DNA of 43,675 nucleotides, from positions 18,950 to 62,624 of the forward strand of contig NZ_NJGE01000011.1 in the NCBI RefSeq assembly GCF_002777915.1, written 5' to 3'. This DNA comes from Bartonella tribocorum (GTDB taxonomy: Bacteria; Pseudomonadota; Alphaproteobacteria; Rhizobiales; Rhizobiaceae). A model generated the notes under the pieces. It did no database searches, was not told the DNA's origin, and saw nothing but the letters and a program-made list of their open reading frames with translations. How positions within the stretch are numbered: the first letter of the stretch is position 1; each line of letters begins with the position of its first letter. Below are positions 25,965-36,846 of the stretch, in pieces. The translations under genes were made by a program, and so were the position numbers.

Positions 25965-27077
25965 ATGGGCACAGAACAAGAAACATCTTTTTTAAAAACA
26001 CTTCCTTTATATGATTTGCATGAAAAAGCAGGAGCAAAATTTGGTGCTTTTGCAGGGTGGAATATGCCTTTAACTTATCCTCTTGGCGTTTTGAAAGAGC
26101 ATCTTCATACGCGTGCTCATGCAGGACTTTTTGATATTTCTCATATGAAATTGATTGCTGTTGAAGGAGCACAAGCTGTGGAATTTTTATCCTATGCTTT
26201 TCCTATTGATGCAGCAGCTTTAAAGATTGGGCACTCACGGTATAATTATTTGCTTAATGAGCAGGCTGGTATTCTTGATGACCTTATCATTACACGTTTG
26301 GAAGAACACCGTTTTATGTTGGTTGCTAATGCGGGGAATGCACAGGCTGATTTTGTAGAATTGGAAAAGCGTGCTGTTGATTTTGAATGTCAAGTCGTTG
26401 CTCTTGAAAGGGTATTGCTTGCTCTTCAAGGTCCTCAAGCCGCTGCTGTTCTTGCTGATGCGGATTTACCAGGAAATGAATTGTTCTTTATGCAGGGATT
26501 TGAACCACAACAAGATTGGTTTATAACGCGTTCTGGGTATACGGGAGAAGATGGTTTTGAAATTGCTTTGCCCATAGGGCATGCGCATATGTTGGCTGAA
26601 AAATTACTGAGTGATTCTCGTGTGGAGTGGATTGGACTTGCCGCACGCGATAGTTTGCGGTTGGAGGCAGGATTGTGTTTGCATGGAAATGATATTACCC
26701 CTGAGACAACGCCTATTGATGCGGCTCTAACATGGGCTGTTCCTAAAAGTGTTCGAGAAAAAGCACAATTTTACGGTGCAAAGGCTTTTCTTGAAGCCCT
26801 GCAAAAAGGACCTGCGCGTTGTCGTGTTGGATTAAAACCGCAAACGCGCCAACCTATTCGTGCCGGTGCGGTGCTTCTCGATGATCAGGGTAATGAGATT
26901 GGCGTGGTAACATCAGGCGGTTTTGGTCCTTCTTTTGATGGTCCTGTTGCGATGGGGTATGTCCCTATTGCGTGTAAAGTTGAAGGAACAGAAGTTTTTA
27001 CAGAACTGCGAGGAAAAAAGATTGCACTCTCAGTTCATTCACTTCCCTTTGTTGAACAACGTTATTTTAAAGGATGA
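25965..27077 (+). CDS. gcvT: Glycine cleavage T protein (aminomethyltransferase)
   Basis: 370 residues. The GcvT fold is seen from [24 protein letters not shown] and [10 protein letters not shown] to the second half ([37 protein letters not shown], and [19 protein letters not shown]). It transfers the aminomethyl carbon from lipoyl-GcvH to tetrahydrofolate, giving 5,10-methylene-THF and ammonia. GGAG lies about 5 bases before the ATG. It is the first gene of gcvT-gcvH-gcvP under the glycine riboswitch. Confidence 0.97.
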   Translation: MGTEQETSFLKTLPLYDLHEKAGAKFGAFAGWNMPLTYPLGVLKEHLHTRAHAGLFDISHMKLIAVEGAQAVEFLSYAFPIDAAALKIGHSRYNYLLNEQAGILDDLIITRLEEHRFMLVANAGNAQADFVELEKRAVDFECQVVALERVLLALQGPQAAAVLADADLPGNELFFMQGFEPQQDWFITRSGYTGEDGFEIALPIGHAHMLAEKLLSDSRVEWIGLAARDSLRLEAGLCLHGNDITPETTPIDAALTWAVPKSVREKAQFYGAKAFLEALQKGPARCRVGLKPQTRQPIRAGAVLLDDQGNEIGVVTSGGFGPSFDGPVAMGYVPIACKVEGTEVFTELRGKKIALSVHSLPFVEQRYFKG

Positions 27078-27084
27078 TTTTTTT

Positions 27085-27453
27085 ATGTCTAAAACTTATT
27101 TTACACAAGACCACGAATGGCTTAGCGTTGAAGGGCAAGTGGTGACTGTTGGGGTTACACATTATGCGCAAGAGCAATTAGGCGATCTGGTTTTTGTTGA
27201 TTTACCGCAAAGTGGAACAAAGCTTTCCAAAGGGGAGGCGGCGGCTGTTGTGGAATCCGTTAAAGCAGCTTCAGATGTTTATTCTCCTCTTGATGGTGAA
27301 GTGGTCGAAATCAATGAAGCACTGGCTGATAATCCTGCACTGGTAAACCAGAAAGCTGAAACAGAAGGCTGGTTGTGGAAAATGACATTGCAAGATGAAA
27401 CGCAACTGGAAGAGTTGTTGGATGAAGATGCTTACAAGACTTTGATTGGATGA
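27085..27453 (+). CDS. gcvH: Glycine cleavage H protein (lipoyl carrier)
   Basis: 122 residues from ATG 27085, with AAGGA overlapping the end of gcvT upstream. Longer in-frame starts lie inside gcvT and are not credible. Features are [20 protein letters not shown] at the N-terminus and the lipoylation site [22 protein letters not shown], whose K in SVKAA carries the lipoyl arm. The C-terminal GWLWKM is typical. It shuttles the aminomethyl group between GcvP and GcvT. It starts 8 bp after gcvT and overlaps gcvP by 4 bp. Confidence 0.97.
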   Translation: MSKTYFTQDHEWLSVEGQVVTVGVTHYAQEQLGDLVFVDLPQSGTKLSKGEAAAVVESVKAASDVYSPLDGEVVEINEALADNPALVNQKAETEGWLWKMTLQDETQLEELLDEDAYKTLIG

Positions 27454-30254
27454 GTATCATGATCGAGCGTTCTTTTTCTTCTCGACATATTGGGCTGCGT
27501 CCTGATGAAACACAAAAAATGCTTGATGTTTTAGAACTTGATAGTGTTGACACTCTCATTTCTCAAGCGGTTCCTAATTCTATCCATTTGAAGCGTCCAT
27601 TGAATCTTCCAAAAGCTGCAAGTGAGAACCAAGCCTTAGAAGAACTCTCCAAAATGATGGAGCGTAATTGTGTGCATAAAAGTTTTATTGGGCAAGGATA
27701 TCATGGAACATTTGTGCCGCCGGTTATTTTACGAAATTTGTTTGAAAATCCGGCTTGGTATACCGCTTATACGCCATATCAAGCAGAAATTAGCCAAGGG
27801 CGTTTAGAGCTTTTATTTTATTTTCAGACCTTGATTAGTGAACTGACCGGTTTGCCTGTTGCTGCTGCTTCCCTTCTTGATGAAGCAACCGCTTTAGCAG
27901 AAGCCAATGCTCTTGCTTTTCGCTTTTTCCGTGAGAAAAAAACAAAAATTTCTCTTCAAAGTCTTTTGCATACTCAAACTTTGAGTGTTGTGCAAACGCG
28001 TGCTGAAACACAAGGCATTCGGATCAGCTGTGAGAGGGAAATTTGTTCTGATACAGCGGCAATTGTTCTCTCTTGGCCTGATACAAAAGGCTCTTTTCAT
28101 GATTACAGTGAGATCATAAAAGAAGCAAAGGCAAAAGGTGCGCTGGTTATCGTTGTGGCTGATCCTTTAGCGCTTACTCTTATGGAAGCACCGGCAAAAT
28201 GGGGGGCTGATATTGTTGTTGGTTCTATGCAGCGTTATGGCGTTCCGATGGGGTTTGGTGGTCCGCATGCTGGTTACCTTGCGGTTAGTGAGGCACTCAC
28301 GCGTCTTATTCCAGGGCGTATTGTTGGTCAATCCGTGGATACAGAAGGGCGTGTTGGTTTTCGTTTAGCTTTGCAAACCCGTGAACAACATATTCGGCGT
28401 GATAAAGCGACCTCAAATATTTGTACAGCTCAAGCTTTGTTGGCTAACATGGCAACCGCTTATGCGGTTTGGCATGGGCCAAAAGGTTTACAAGAAATTG
28501 CGCAGCGGATTCATCATTTAACATGTCGTTTTGTTGCGGGGTTAGAGGCTGCAGGTGTTTCTTGTGAAGCAGAATCTTTTTTTGATTGTGTCAGCATTGT
28601 TGTAAAGGGAAAAGCGCGAGAGATTGCGCATCAAGCCAAGATGAATGGGCGTCTTGTTCGTGTTTTTGATGATGACACCATTGCAATCAATTTTGATGAA
28701 TTGTCGACAGAAGAAGATGCCTGCGCTTTAGCCGAGCTTTTGGGAGCACAACTTGTTGATCAGGTTTCTCCACGACTCTTTGGCAAAGAACGGGATGCTG
28801 CTTTCCTTTCTCAGCCCTTTTTTCATGCGGTTCATTCAGAGACAGATATGATGCGCTTTTTACGTCGTTTGGCGGATAAAGATTTGGCGCTGGATCGGGC
28901 GATGATCCCTCTTGGTTCTTGTACAATGAAGCTTAATGCAGCGGCTGAATTGATGCCTGTAAGTTGGGCCAGCATGGCCAATATACATCCGTTTGTTTCA
29001 CAAGAGGATGCGGCGGGTTATTGGGAGATGATCAATCAGTTAAATGCGTGGTTGTGTGAAATTACAGGATTTGCGCAAGTCTCTTTTCAGCCAAATTCTG
29101 GTGCTCAAGGTGAATATGCGGGGCTTTTGGCTATCCGACGTTATTACCATTCACGGGGAGAACATCAACGGACAGTTTGTCTTATTCCTGCCTCTGCACA
29201 CGGGACCAATCCAGCTTCGGCGCATATGGCAGGGATGGAAGTTGTTGTGGTAAAATGTTTAAGTGATGGCGATGTTGATGTGGATGATCTCAAAATGAAA
29301 GCGCAATTGCATAAGGATAAATTAGCTGCTCTCATGATTACTTATCCTTCAACCCATGGTGTTTATGAGGAAAGCATTAAGGAAATTTGTTCTATTATTC
29401 ATGAAAATGGCGGACAAGTTTATTTTGATGGTGCTAATCTCAATGCACTTGTGGGGCTTGCGCGTCCTGCCGATATTGGTGCTGATGTTTGTCATATGAA
29501 TCTGCATAAAACATTTGCTATTCCTCATGGAGGAGGTGGTCCTGGTATGGGGCCAATTGGCGTTGCAGCGCATCTTACGTCCTTCTTACCAGGGCATGAA
29601 CAAGATGGGACAACCCATGCGGTTTCAGCGGCTCCTTATGGAAGTGCCTCTATTCTCGCAATTACGTGGATGTATATTCGAATGATGGGCGCTGATGGCT
29701 TAAAATATGCAACACAAATAGCTATTTTAAATGCTAATTATATTGCTGCACGTCTTTCATCTGCTTATTCCATTCTTTATCGAGGCAAACATGGACGTGT
29801 TGCTCACGAATGTATTGTGGATACACGTGTGTTGAAAGATCAGTATGGGGTGAGTGTTGATGATATTGCAAAACGTCTTATTGATTATGGATTCCATGCG
29901 CCCACGATGTCGTTTCCTGTTCCGGGAACTTTGATGATTGAGCCAACGGAGTCAGAACCAAAAGCAGAGATTGATCGACTTTGTGATGCATTACTCTCTA
30001 TTGCTGAAGAAGCGAAGAAAGTTGGGAACGGGGTTTGGCCAAAAGACAATAATCCATTGGTGAATGCCCCTCATACAGTCGCAGATACTTTAGATGATGC
30101 TTGGGCGCGACCCTATTCGCGACAAGAAGCTGCTTTTCCCAATAGCTCCCTTGATCCAGCCAATAAATATTGGCCTCCTGTATCGCGTATTGATAATGTG
30201 GCGGGAGACAGAATGCTTATTTGCTCGTGTCCACCATTGGGAAATACCTATTAG
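27450..30254 (+). CDS. gcvP: Glycine dehydrogenase (decarboxylating), P protein
   Basis: 934 residues, the single-chain form with two fused halves. The PLP lysine is K687 in [19 protein letters not shown]. Other motifs include [57 protein letters not shown] and [11 protein letters not shown]. It decarboxylates glycine and loads the aminomethyl group on lipoyl-GcvH. The start ATG overlaps the gcvH stop (ATGA at 27450-27453); an alternative ATG lies three codons on. No lipoamide dehydrogenase gene follows, so the L protein must come from elsewhere in the genome. Confidence 0.97.
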   Translation: MSIMIERSFSSRHIGLRPDETQKMLDVLELDSVDTLISQAVPNSIHLKRPLNLPKAASENQALEELSKMMERNCVHKSFIGQGYHGTFVPPVILRNLFENPAWYTAYTPYQAEISQGRLELLFYFQTLISELTGLPVAAASLLDEATALAEANALAFRFFREKKTKISLQSLLHTQTLSVVQTRAETQGIRISCEREICSDTAAIVLSWPDTKGSFHDYSEIIKEAKAKGALVIVVADPLALTLMEAPAKWGADIVVGSMQRYGVPMGFGGPHAGYLAVSEALTRLIPGRIVGQSVDTEGRVGFRLALQTREQHIRRDKATSNICTAQALLANMATAYAVWHGPKGLQEIAQRIHHLTCRFVAGLEAAGVSCEAESFFDCVSIVVKGKAREIAHQAKMNGRLVRVFDDDTIAINFDELSTEEDACALAELLGAQLVDQVSPRLFGKERDAAFLSQPFFHAVHSETDMMRFLRRLADKDLALDRAMIPLGSCTMKLNAAAELMPVSWASMANIHPFVSQEDAAGYWEMINQLNAWLCEITGFAQVSFQPNSGAQGEYAGLLAIRRYYHSRGEHQRTVCLIPASAHGTNPASAHMAGMEVVVVKCLSDGDVDVDDLKMKAQLHKDKLAALMITYPSTHGVYEESIKEICSIIHENGGQVYFDGANLNALVGLARPADIGADVCHMNLHKTFAIPHGGGGPGMGPIGVAAHLTSFLPGHEQDGTTHAVSAAPYGSASILAITWMYIRMMGADGLKYATQIAILNANYIAARLSSAYSILYRGKHGRVAHECIVDTRVLKDQYGVSVDDIAKRLIDYGFHAPTMSFPVPGTLMIEPTESEPKAEIDRLCDALLSIAEEAKKVGNGVWPKDNNPLVNAPHTVADTLDDAWARPYSRQEAAFPNSSLDPANKYWPPVSRIDNVAGDRMLICSCPPLGNTY

Positions 30255-30298
30255 TAAAAATATATATTCAATTTATTTATTTGCATAAATAAAAAAAG

Positions 30299-30321
30299 CC
30301 CACACATTTTGTGTGGGTTTT
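30299..30321 (+). terminator. Intrinsic terminator of the gcvTHP operon
   Basis: An 8-bp stem CCCACACA/TGTGTGGG with a TTT loop, followed by TTTTG, 44 bp after the gcvP stop. An A-run on the other side could make it bidirectional. Confidence 0.85.
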
Positions 30322-30828
30322 GTACTTATTGATCATGTTACTCTAGCGCTATTTGTCTGTTTGCGAGAATTTTTCCTTGTTTTTATCATTTTATAACATG
30401 AGAAAAATCAAAAATATGGACAGAAAAGCTGTGCTTTGTAGGTAATAGCTATGCTCTTCTTTTCTTTTTATCGTATGACTTTGTTTTAGTGACGAGGTGC
30501 AGCGGTTGTTTTTAGCCAGCCAATCCACATAAACGAGAGCGAGAGAAAAATCTATGGGGACAGGGGCCGGTTTTTTGCATGGGTTGTGACATAATACTCT
30601 TAAGAAGTCTACGACCCATTGCAGAAAGAATAAAATCAATTTTTGTGTTTTTGGTGAAGTTCACTTTTATAAAACAGCCCATTAACTTGTTTGTCTCTTT
30701 GGGGATCTGTGTGAATGTACGGTGCTTCATGACCATTTTATACGACTGATTGTTGTAAAATCTTTCTGAGAAGCGTTCTGATTTTCTAAGGTGATGACTT
30801 TGATCAGTTTATTTGTTTAAAAAGTCTT
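30322..30828. other. Gap between gcvP and alr, possible decayed frame
   Basis: About 500 bp. Two overlapping - strand frames (30391-30639 and 30512-30736) cover most of it, but neither has a recognisable domain or ribosome site. Their overlap in different frames suggests at best a frameshifted remnant. Confidence 0.4.
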
Positions 30829-31944
30829 TCATGTGTAAATGTATTTATAGCGTGATCCAAGAGACGTTAGAATTTCATTGGGAAGGGTGTTGGCATCTAT
30901 AGCTACTTTTTCAAGTGTTTGATGGGGGCCAATGAGTTCTACCCAGTTACCTGTTTGAGGTTTTTGATCAAGGTCGGTTGTATCTACAATAATAGAATCC
31001 ATAGAAACGCGCCCAAGCATGGGAAGTTTGTGCCCATTGAAATAAACGGCTCCTTTATTCGAAAGAGCACGCAGCCAACCATCTGCATAGCCAATAGAAA
31101 TGGTTGCAAGAGTGCTTGGTCTGCTGGTGATAAAACTTTCTCCATAACCAACAGGTGTGCCTATATCAACAACACGGTTTTGAATGACTTGGGCTTCAAG
31201 TTTTAAAACAGGTTTTAAAAGAGAAGAGTGCTTTCCTGAGGGGTCGATTCCGTAAAGAGCAATACCGGGGCGAACAAGGTCAAAATAAAAATCCGAGCCT
31301 AAAAAAATACCTCCAGAATTGGCAAAGGAAGCTCTGCATGTTGGTAGTTGTGCAAGGGCAGTTTTGAAAGAGGTTAATTGGACATCATTTGATGGGTGGG
31401 TATCATCTTCTCCATTAGAAAGGTGACTGAGAATATATTTTATGTCTGCGGTTTCAAAAATTGTAGGGTGTTTGATGAGTTTTTGTAATTCTTTTTGATC
31501 AAGTCCTAATCGGTTCATATGGGTATCGATTTGAACAATTGCTGGAAATTTTTTATCCTTTTTTTGACAAATCTTTTGCCAAATTTCAATGGCATTCCAA
31601 GAGTTCAAAACAGGAACAATACCAGACTGTGCGACAAACTCTTCTGCTAAGTGTGGAAGTCCATTCAGAAGAGCAATCGTGACATTTGGTGGTAAAATAC
31701 TTTTTAAATGTAATGCTTCTCTGATTTGGGCGACAAAAAAAGTACGACACCCCGCTTGATAAAGGGCAGGAGCAATTTTGTGAGCTCCTAGCCCATAGGC
31801 ATTTGCTTTGACAACTGCTGAACATTGTGTTGGTGCTACACGTTTGGCTAAAGTGATATAATTGGCAACAATGGCATTGATATCAATGGTTGCTACAGCA
31901 GCATAGAGGTGTGCGTTTATTTCATCATTAACGGGTTTGTTCAT
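30829..31944 (-). CDS. alr: Alanine racemase
   Basis: 371 residues. The PLP lysine K46 lies in AVVKANAYGLGAH, and IDTHMNRLGL, FANSGGIFL, RPGIALYGIDPS, PVGYGESF, IGYADGW and GRVSMDSIIVD follow in family order. It interconverts L- and D-alanine, supplying D-Ala for peptidoglycan. It is transcribed alone on -, and I saw no replication-linked dnaB neighbour in the window. The ATG at 31944 gives an N-terminal extension of about ten residues before the first beta strand. Confidence 0.96.
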   Translation of the reverse strand: MNKPVNDEINAHLYAAVATIDINAIVANYITLAKRVAPTQCSAVVKANAYGLGAHKIAPALYQAGCRTFFVAQIREALHLKSILPPNVTIALLNGLPHLAEEFVAQSGIVPVLNSWNAIEIWQKICQKKDKKFPAIVQIDTHMNRLGLDQKELQKLIKHPTIFETADIKYILSHLSNGEDDTHPSNDVQLTSFKTALAQLPTCRASFANSGGIFLGSDFYFDLVRPGIALYGIDPSGKHSSLLKPVLKLEAQVIQNRVVDIGTPVGYGESFITSRPSTLATISIGYADGWLRALSNKGAVYFNGHKLPMLGRVSMDSIIVDTTDLDQKPQTGNWVELIGPHQTLEKVAIDANTLPNEILTSLGSRYKYIYT

Positions 31945-32636
31945 TTTAAGATCTTATCTTTGTTCGTGAATACCGCTTTTTCTTTGGTTATTTCATAGAG
32001 TCTTCTTATGATATAGGAAAAAATACTATTTGTTATGGCCAAAATCATAAGGAATCCATACTAAATTGTGCGCCATGAAAGCCGTTTTTTATGTAAAATG
32101 GCACTCTGGATATAAGAGATATTTTAGTTTTATTTGTGTTGTTATCAACACGGTGTCTTTTGATAATTTATAAAACATAGACTTTTGTTTTTTACTGACT
32201 TTCTTGTGTTGAGGCATATTAAAAAAATAAAGCATGACTTATTGTATTGTATCATTTTGAAGAGTGCAATGTTATGCTATTATTGCTGGTGGGGTTGTTT
32301 TTCTTAAAATAACCATGGCTTGATATTCAGAGAATGTAAAATGATAAATTTTTCACCCTCAATCAATGAATTACAAGCAATGACTTACAGGTTTTTTCCA
32401 CGAAGAGAAGGATGGTCACTTATCTGTGTTATAAGGGCGCTGTGATGATTGTTTAACCTTCCATTTTTTCTTTGAATATGATTTATATTTGTATTTTCTT
32501 CATTCGATTCATTTTGACATAAAAGTGTTAATCTTAAGGCTTTTGTTTTAAGAAAATTGTTGGCAGATGGTTATGCAAGTACTATATCACGTCAAGGATT
32601 CGAAATTTAACGTTCAATAAAGATATGGGGAAGAGT
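31945..32636. other. Gap between divergent alr and fpr
   Basis: About 690 bp of AT-rich DNA with promoters presumably for both genes. A small perfect inverted repeat (GTGTTG-TTAT-CAACAC, near 32137-32152) is the only structure noticed. No gene supported. Confidence 0.45.
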
Positions 32637-33467
32637 ATGAATACGTCTGCTACCAATGTTCCGTCAAACAACAGCAGCGTTGCTTCAGATTTTCCGATTC
32701 CTGCGAATGTATTTGCTCTTACTGTTCAAGAGGTTTGTCATTATACGGATCGATTATTTAAATTCCGCTTGAATCGTCCGGAAAGTTTTCGTTTTCGTTC
32801 GGGTGAATTTGTTATGATTGGTTTGCCAAATGCAGAAAAGCCAATTTATCGCGCTTATTCGATTGCAAGTCCTTTTTGGGATGAACAGCTTGAGTTTTTT
32901 TCGATAAAAGTTCCAGGAGGGCCATTAACTGAGCATCTGCAAAAAATTAAAATTGGTGATACGGTTCTCATGCGTAAAAAATCTACAGGAACGCTGGTTC
33001 TTGATGCTCTTATTCCTGGAAAACGTCTTTATCTTCTTTCAACGGGTACGGGGGTCGCTCCTTTTGCAAGCCTTATTCGTGATCCTGATACGTACGAAAA
33101 ATTTTCAGAAGTTATTCTTATTCAAACAACGCGTGAAAAGAATGAGTTGACTTATGCAAAAGATCTTGTTTTCTCTTTGCAACAAGATCCACTTATTGGG
33201 GCATATGCACAACAGTTGAAATTTTATCCTATGACGACTCGTGAAACCTCCGAGCATATGGGGCGTATCACGACTGTTATGGAGAGTGGATGCTTTTTTG
33301 AAAAAACTGGTTTGCCCAAAATTCATCCGGATGAAGATCGGGTGATGATTTGTGGTTCCATGGCCATGTTAAAAGATTGCGCAAGGATGTGTGAAGGCTT
33401 TGGTCTTGTTGAAGGGGCGAATAACGCTCCCGCGACTTATGTTGTAGAACGCGCTTTTGTAGAGTGA
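32637..33467 (+). CDS. fpr: Ferredoxin/flavodoxin-NADP+ reductase
   Basis: 276 residues from ATG 32637, which has GGGGAAG just upstream; an ATG four codons earlier is less well placed. FAD-binding motifs are RAYSIASP (RxYS), IKVPGGPLTEHL and a KSTGTL segment. NADP-binding motifs are STGTGVAPFASLIRD and MICGSMAMLKD. The end AFVE matches subclass I bacterial Fprs, where the C-terminal aromatic or acidic tail sits near the flavin. It moves electrons between NADPH and ferredoxin or flavodoxin. The first 25 residues are Ser/Asn-rich and probably disordered. A broken copy of the second half follows directly downstream. Confidence 0.95.
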   Translation: MNTSATNVPSNNSSVASDFPIPANVFALTVQEVCHYTDRLFKFRLNRPESFRFRSGEFVMIGLPNAEKPIYRAYSIASPFWDEQLEFFSIKVPGGPLTEHLQKIKIGDTVLMRKKSTGTLVLDALIPGKRLYLLSTGTGVAPFASLIRDPDTYEKFSEVILIQTTREKNELTYAKDLVFSLQQDPLIGAYAQQLKFYPMTTRETSEHMGRITTVMESGCFFEKTGLPKIHPDEDRVMICGSMAMLKDCARMCEGFGLVEGANNAPATYVVERAFVE

Positions 33468-33502
33468 TGGTGGGGTTGGGCGTTTTTTTGAAACAATTGA
33501 CC

Positions 33503-33945
33503 TAATCTTCTTCCAACCGGTATGAAGGTTGCTCCTTTTGCAAGCATTATTCGTGATCTTGATACGTATGAAAAATTTTCAGAAGTTATTCTTATTCAAA
33601 CAACGCGTGAAAAGAATGAGTTGACTTATGCAAAAGATCTTGTTTTCTCTTTGCAACAAGATCCACTTATTGGGGCATATGCACAACAGTTGAAATTTTA
33701 TCCTATGACGAACTCGTGAACTTTCTGAGCATATGGGGCCATATTACGACTGTTATGGAGAGTGGGTGCTTTTTTGAAAACAAACTGTCTGTTAAAATTT
33801 ATTCGGATGAAGATCGGGTGATGATTTGTGGTTCCGTGGCAGGTGTTAAAAGATTGTGCAAGGATGTGTGAGGGGTTTGTTCTTGTTAAAGGAGCGAATA
33901 ATGTTCCCGCATCTTCATGTTGTAGAGCGCGCTTTTGTGGGGTGA
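33503..33945 (+). pseudogene. Degenerate partial duplicate of fpr (3' half)
   Basis: From about 33503 the sequence repeats fpr from about 33029 (offset 474 bp), starting at the NADP-binding loop. About 180 bases from 33535 to 33710 are nearly identical to the parent; beyond that, indels break the frame (the first at about 33708-33720) and the offset grows to 478 by the stop. There is no start codon in context and no ribosome site. It ends with an equivalent of the fpr stop at 33943-33945, overlapping the 3' end of the convergent eda gene. Confidence 0.9.
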
Positions 33946-34580
33946 GGGGAAAGTTGTGCTGCAGTCTGCGCTAACGCACTAATCGAATCCCAATCATTTA
34001 TTGCAATGAGCTGTTGGGGCGCTATCCAAGAACCGCCAACGCAGAAAACGTTGGGAAGTTGGAGCCATTGTGTTGCACTTTTTTGTGTTATCCCGCCTGT
34101 AGGGCAAAAGAAGATTTCAGAGAAAGGAGATGCTAATGCTTGGATGAAGGCAATACCTCCAGCGGCTTTGGCAGGAAAAAATTTAAGATATGAATAGCCT
34201 TTGTCTAATGCTTGTATGAGTTCACTTGGGGTCATTGCACCAGGAAGAAGGGGAATTTCACTGTTTTTTGCACAATTGATTAATTCATTTGATAATCCAG
34301 GGCTTACAATAAACTTTGCTCCCGCTTGTTCGGCTTGTTTGTAGTGCGTTGTGTTGAGAATTGTTCCGGCTCCAACAATTGCTTCAGGGACTTCTTGTGT
34401 AATTATCTGAATTGCTTTGAGGGCATTGGGTGTTCGCAAGGTGATTTCAATTGTTTTTAATCCGCCTTTGATAAGAGCGCGTGCTAAGGAGACAGCACTT
34501 TGTAGATCGTCAATGAGCAAAACAGGTATAACGGTTTGTCCTTGGAGATATAATAAAAGCTTTTCTCTTTTTTGGCACAT
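33915..34580 (-). CDS. eda: KDPG/KHG aldolase
   Basis: 221 residues. The catalytic E45 lies in EITLRT and the Schiff-base K133 in YLKFFPA. PVLLIDD, GAGTIL, FIVSPG, PGAMTPSE and CPTGGIT also fit the family. It cleaves 2-keto-3-deoxy-6-phosphogluconate to pyruvate and glyceraldehyde-3-phosphate (Entner-Doudoroff); without edd in view it may instead serve keto-acid turnover. The last 10 residues or so (PHPTKARSTT) are encoded by the antisense of the fpr duplicate, so the native C-terminus was probably replaced. The core is intact and is likely active. Confidence 0.94.
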   Translation of the reverse strand: MCQKREKLLLYLQGQTVIPVLLIDDLQSAVSLARALIKGGLKTIEITLRTPNALKAIQIITQEVPEAIVGAGTILNTTHYKQAEQAGAKFIVSPGLSNELINCAKNSEIPLLPGAMTPSELIQALDKGYSYLKFFPAKAAGGIAFIQALASPFSEIFFCPTGGITQKSATQWLQLPNVFCVGGSWIAPQQLIAINDWDSISALAQTAAQLSPHPTKARSTT

Positions 34581-34683
34581 GATATTCTTTCCTTTTGGAA
34601 ATGATATTGTTTATATCGTTTAATGAAGCACAATATGTTAAAGAGTAAATGAATAGATCTTGAAATTGGATGAAACGCGCGTT

Positions 34684-35613
34684 ATGGCAAAACACATGGA
34701 AAAAAATTTTAAAGTTGCTGCACTTTATTGCTTTGCAGATTTGAAGCACTATCGTCAATTACAAAAGCCTTTGCAGGATTTATGTCAAGCAAAGGATATC
34801 AAAGGGACACTCCTTTTAGCACAAGAGGGAATTAATGGAACTGTTGCTGGTTCTTGTGAAGCGATTGAGGCGTTGGTCGATTTTATTACGGCTGAGCCCG
34901 TTTTTCAAACGCCGGAGATTAAATATTCATGGGCATCAAAAATGCCTTTTCATCGCATGAAAGTGCGGTTGAAAAAAGAAATTGTGACAATGGGGGTTGA
35001 AGGGGTTGATCCGCTAAAAGTTGTTGGAACTTATGTGGATCCGGAAGATTGGAATGCTCTTATTCAAGATGAAGAGACAATTTTGATCGATACGCGGAAT
35101 GATTATGAATATGCCATTGGGAGTTTTCAAGGAGCGATTGATCCGCAGATTAAAACATTTCGCGAATTCCCTGAATGGGTGCGTCAACATGAAGCTGATT
35201 TAAAGAAAAAAAAGAAAATTGCTATGTTTTGTACAGGCGGTATTCGTTGTGAAAAATCAACAGCGTATGTTCGTGAACTTGGTTATGAGCAAGTGTACCA
35301 TTTAAAAGGGGGTATTCTGAAATATTTAGAAAAAGTTCCAAAAGAGGAAAGTTTATGGTGGGGAGAATGTTTTGTTTTTGATGAGCGTGTTTCTGTTCAA
35401 CACGGTCTTGAAGAATGTGGACGCGAACTTTGTCGGGCGTGTCGTTCTCCTCTGAATGCTGAAAGCAAATTATCGCCTCATTATGAAGAAGGTGTTTCCT
35501 GTGAGGCTTGTTATAATACGCGCAGTGAAGCGGATAGAGAGCGCTTTCGTGAGCGTCATAGGCAATTCCAATTATTGAAGTTGCGTGCAATTGATTCTCA
35601 TCAAGGAACATAA
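34684..35613 (+). CDS. trhO: tRNA uridine(34) hydroxylase TrhO (rhodanese-family)
   Basis: 309 residues from ATG 34684; a TTG eight codons earlier and an ATG four codons later are alternatives, none with a strong ribosome site. The N-terminal acylphosphatase-like domain has [17 protein letters not shown]. The rhodanese domain has [14 protein letters not shown] and the active-site loop [14 protein letters not shown], with its cysteine. A C-terminal Cys cluster ([19 protein letters not shown]) would bind zinc. By family knowledge (YceA/TrhO) it performs oxygen-dependent hydroxylation of U34 in tRNAs. It is divergent from eda and stands alone. Confidence 0.93.
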   Translation: MAKHMEKNFKVAALYCFADLKHYRQLQKPLQDLCQAKDIKGTLLLAQEGINGTVAGSCEAIEALVDFITAEPVFQTPEIKYSWASKMPFHRMKVRLKKEIVTMGVEGVDPLKVVGTYVDPEDWNALIQDEETILIDTRNDYEYAIGSFQGAIDPQIKTFREFPEWVRQHEADLKKKKKIAMFCTGGIRCEKSTAYVRELGYEQVYHLKGGILKYLEKVPKEESLWWGECFVFDERVSVQHGLEECGRELCRACRSPLNAESKLSPHYEEGVSCEACYNTRSEADRERFRERHRQFQLLKLRAIDSHQGT

Positions 35614-36448
35614 AGATATCGTTGGTAGGCGTTTAAATCTTAGCGTTTTTCTCTTAAATTTAAAAAAGAGGCGTTTTTAATATTGGTAGAAAAATGTTTT
35701 ATAAAATCGGATGTTGTTCAGTCTTTTTATCGGCATTAATTATTTGATTTATAAATAAGCATTATAGATCGTTTGTTTTGCTTAGATTTTATAGGATCGA
35801 TATTTCGAATACTTTGTCATTTTAAAATGGAAAAGTCGTTTACTAACGATTTAGCACATTGAAATAGTTGATTGTTTACATGTTGAATAAGAGATCTCAA
35901 TATCGTGAGGATTCTCTCATCCCAAGTCTGTTTTTGTGGTTGAATCAATCAAAACCCTCTCTCTTCCACATTACAAGCGGGAAAGCTACGTGGTGTAAAA
36001 CGATATAAGACAAGACATGCCTCTTATGAATCGTCTCAAATGTCAAGGGCTGTTTCAACATTGGGAGCTTAGTGTGTGATGATGAGCGGTTTGCTCTTTT
36101 ATGAAGCCTAAAGATGGTGGGGCTCAATAGATTTATATTATTTCATTAAGGGGGGCCATTCTATCATTTATGGGCGTTGGTTGAAAAATGGTCTCGAGCA
36201 CTTTAAGAAATATTTCTTTAAAAAAAGCACATGAATGAGTAACCCAAGTATATCCGGTTTGGGGTATTCTGTTTTACATGAGGGGCATGATTTCATGAAA
36301 GTGGGGGGCTTTGGCTGGTGGAGGGGAGTGTTGCTCTTTCGCATCATATTTTCTTTAAGAATTAAAAAATGCTTAAAATTAAAAAAATCATTGAAATGAG
36401 AAAGGATTCGTTTTATAGGATTTCTTGCCCAAAGTCGCACGTGCCTGT
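35614..36448. other. Gap with a possible short coding remnant
   Basis: About 830 bp. On +, near 36150-36225, a frame without a start reads HSIIYGRWLKNGLEHFKKYF and ends FKKST then a stop, which looks like the C-terminus of a lost gene. The - strand frames at 35945-36127 and 36168-36440 have no recognisable content. The 3' part runs into the decarboxylase leader. Confidence 0.4.
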
Positions 36449-36760
36449 GGGTGTCCGCTGGTTCTCAAATGGTGAGGTCAACCGGTACGGTACCTGGAAC
36501 TAACCGCTCCAGTCATTCTTACAGCCAATTGCAAGAATGAGGACATCTTGAAGCAACGACGGTGCGGGCCTTTCTGGTGTCTTCCAGCTATATAAATGCT
36601 GGGATAACTATAGAGGCACACCTCATTGCCTTCAGTGCGGAAGTGGTTTTCTCAACTCCAATCAAAAAGGCAGACAAATATAGGATGACGCGGATTTCGC
36701 GCTGTTCTTTCGCTGCATGCAATGCTAATTTCTGGTTTTTATAATCAGAATGGGGATAGT
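36449..36760 (+). promoter_or_regulatory. Structured leader of the decarboxylase gene, probable speF motif
   Basis: A GC-richer, hairpin-dense leader starting about 400 bp before the ornithine/lysine decarboxylase. GTGTCC (36451-36456) can pair with GGACAT (36541-36546), enclosing a hairpin CATTCTT/AAGAATG (36514-36539). Further hairpins are CCAGC/GCTGG (36584-36602) and GAGG/CCTC just after. The alphaproteobacterial speF motif lies upstream of this same gene type, so the identification rests on position and structure. A GTG-started 60-codon frame (36562-36744) lies inside it and may be a leader peptide or chance. Confidence 0.6.
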
Positions 36761-36846
36761 TGTTGTGTGTTTTTGTCCTTTGGTTCTTGGCAGTTTTGGC
36801 TGTTCGAGCATAGAGTGGGGGAGCTTTCCCTCAAGGAGAATTGCAG

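Noticed and set aside
26923..27084. N-terminal extension of gcvH back into gcvT
   Set aside because: The extension overlaps gcvT out of frame and has no GcvH similarity; ATG 27085 begins the canonical protein and has a ribosome site.
30391..30736. Two overlapping - strand frames downstream of gcvP
   Set aside because: No recognised domain and they overlap in different frames. I could not join them into a plausible product.
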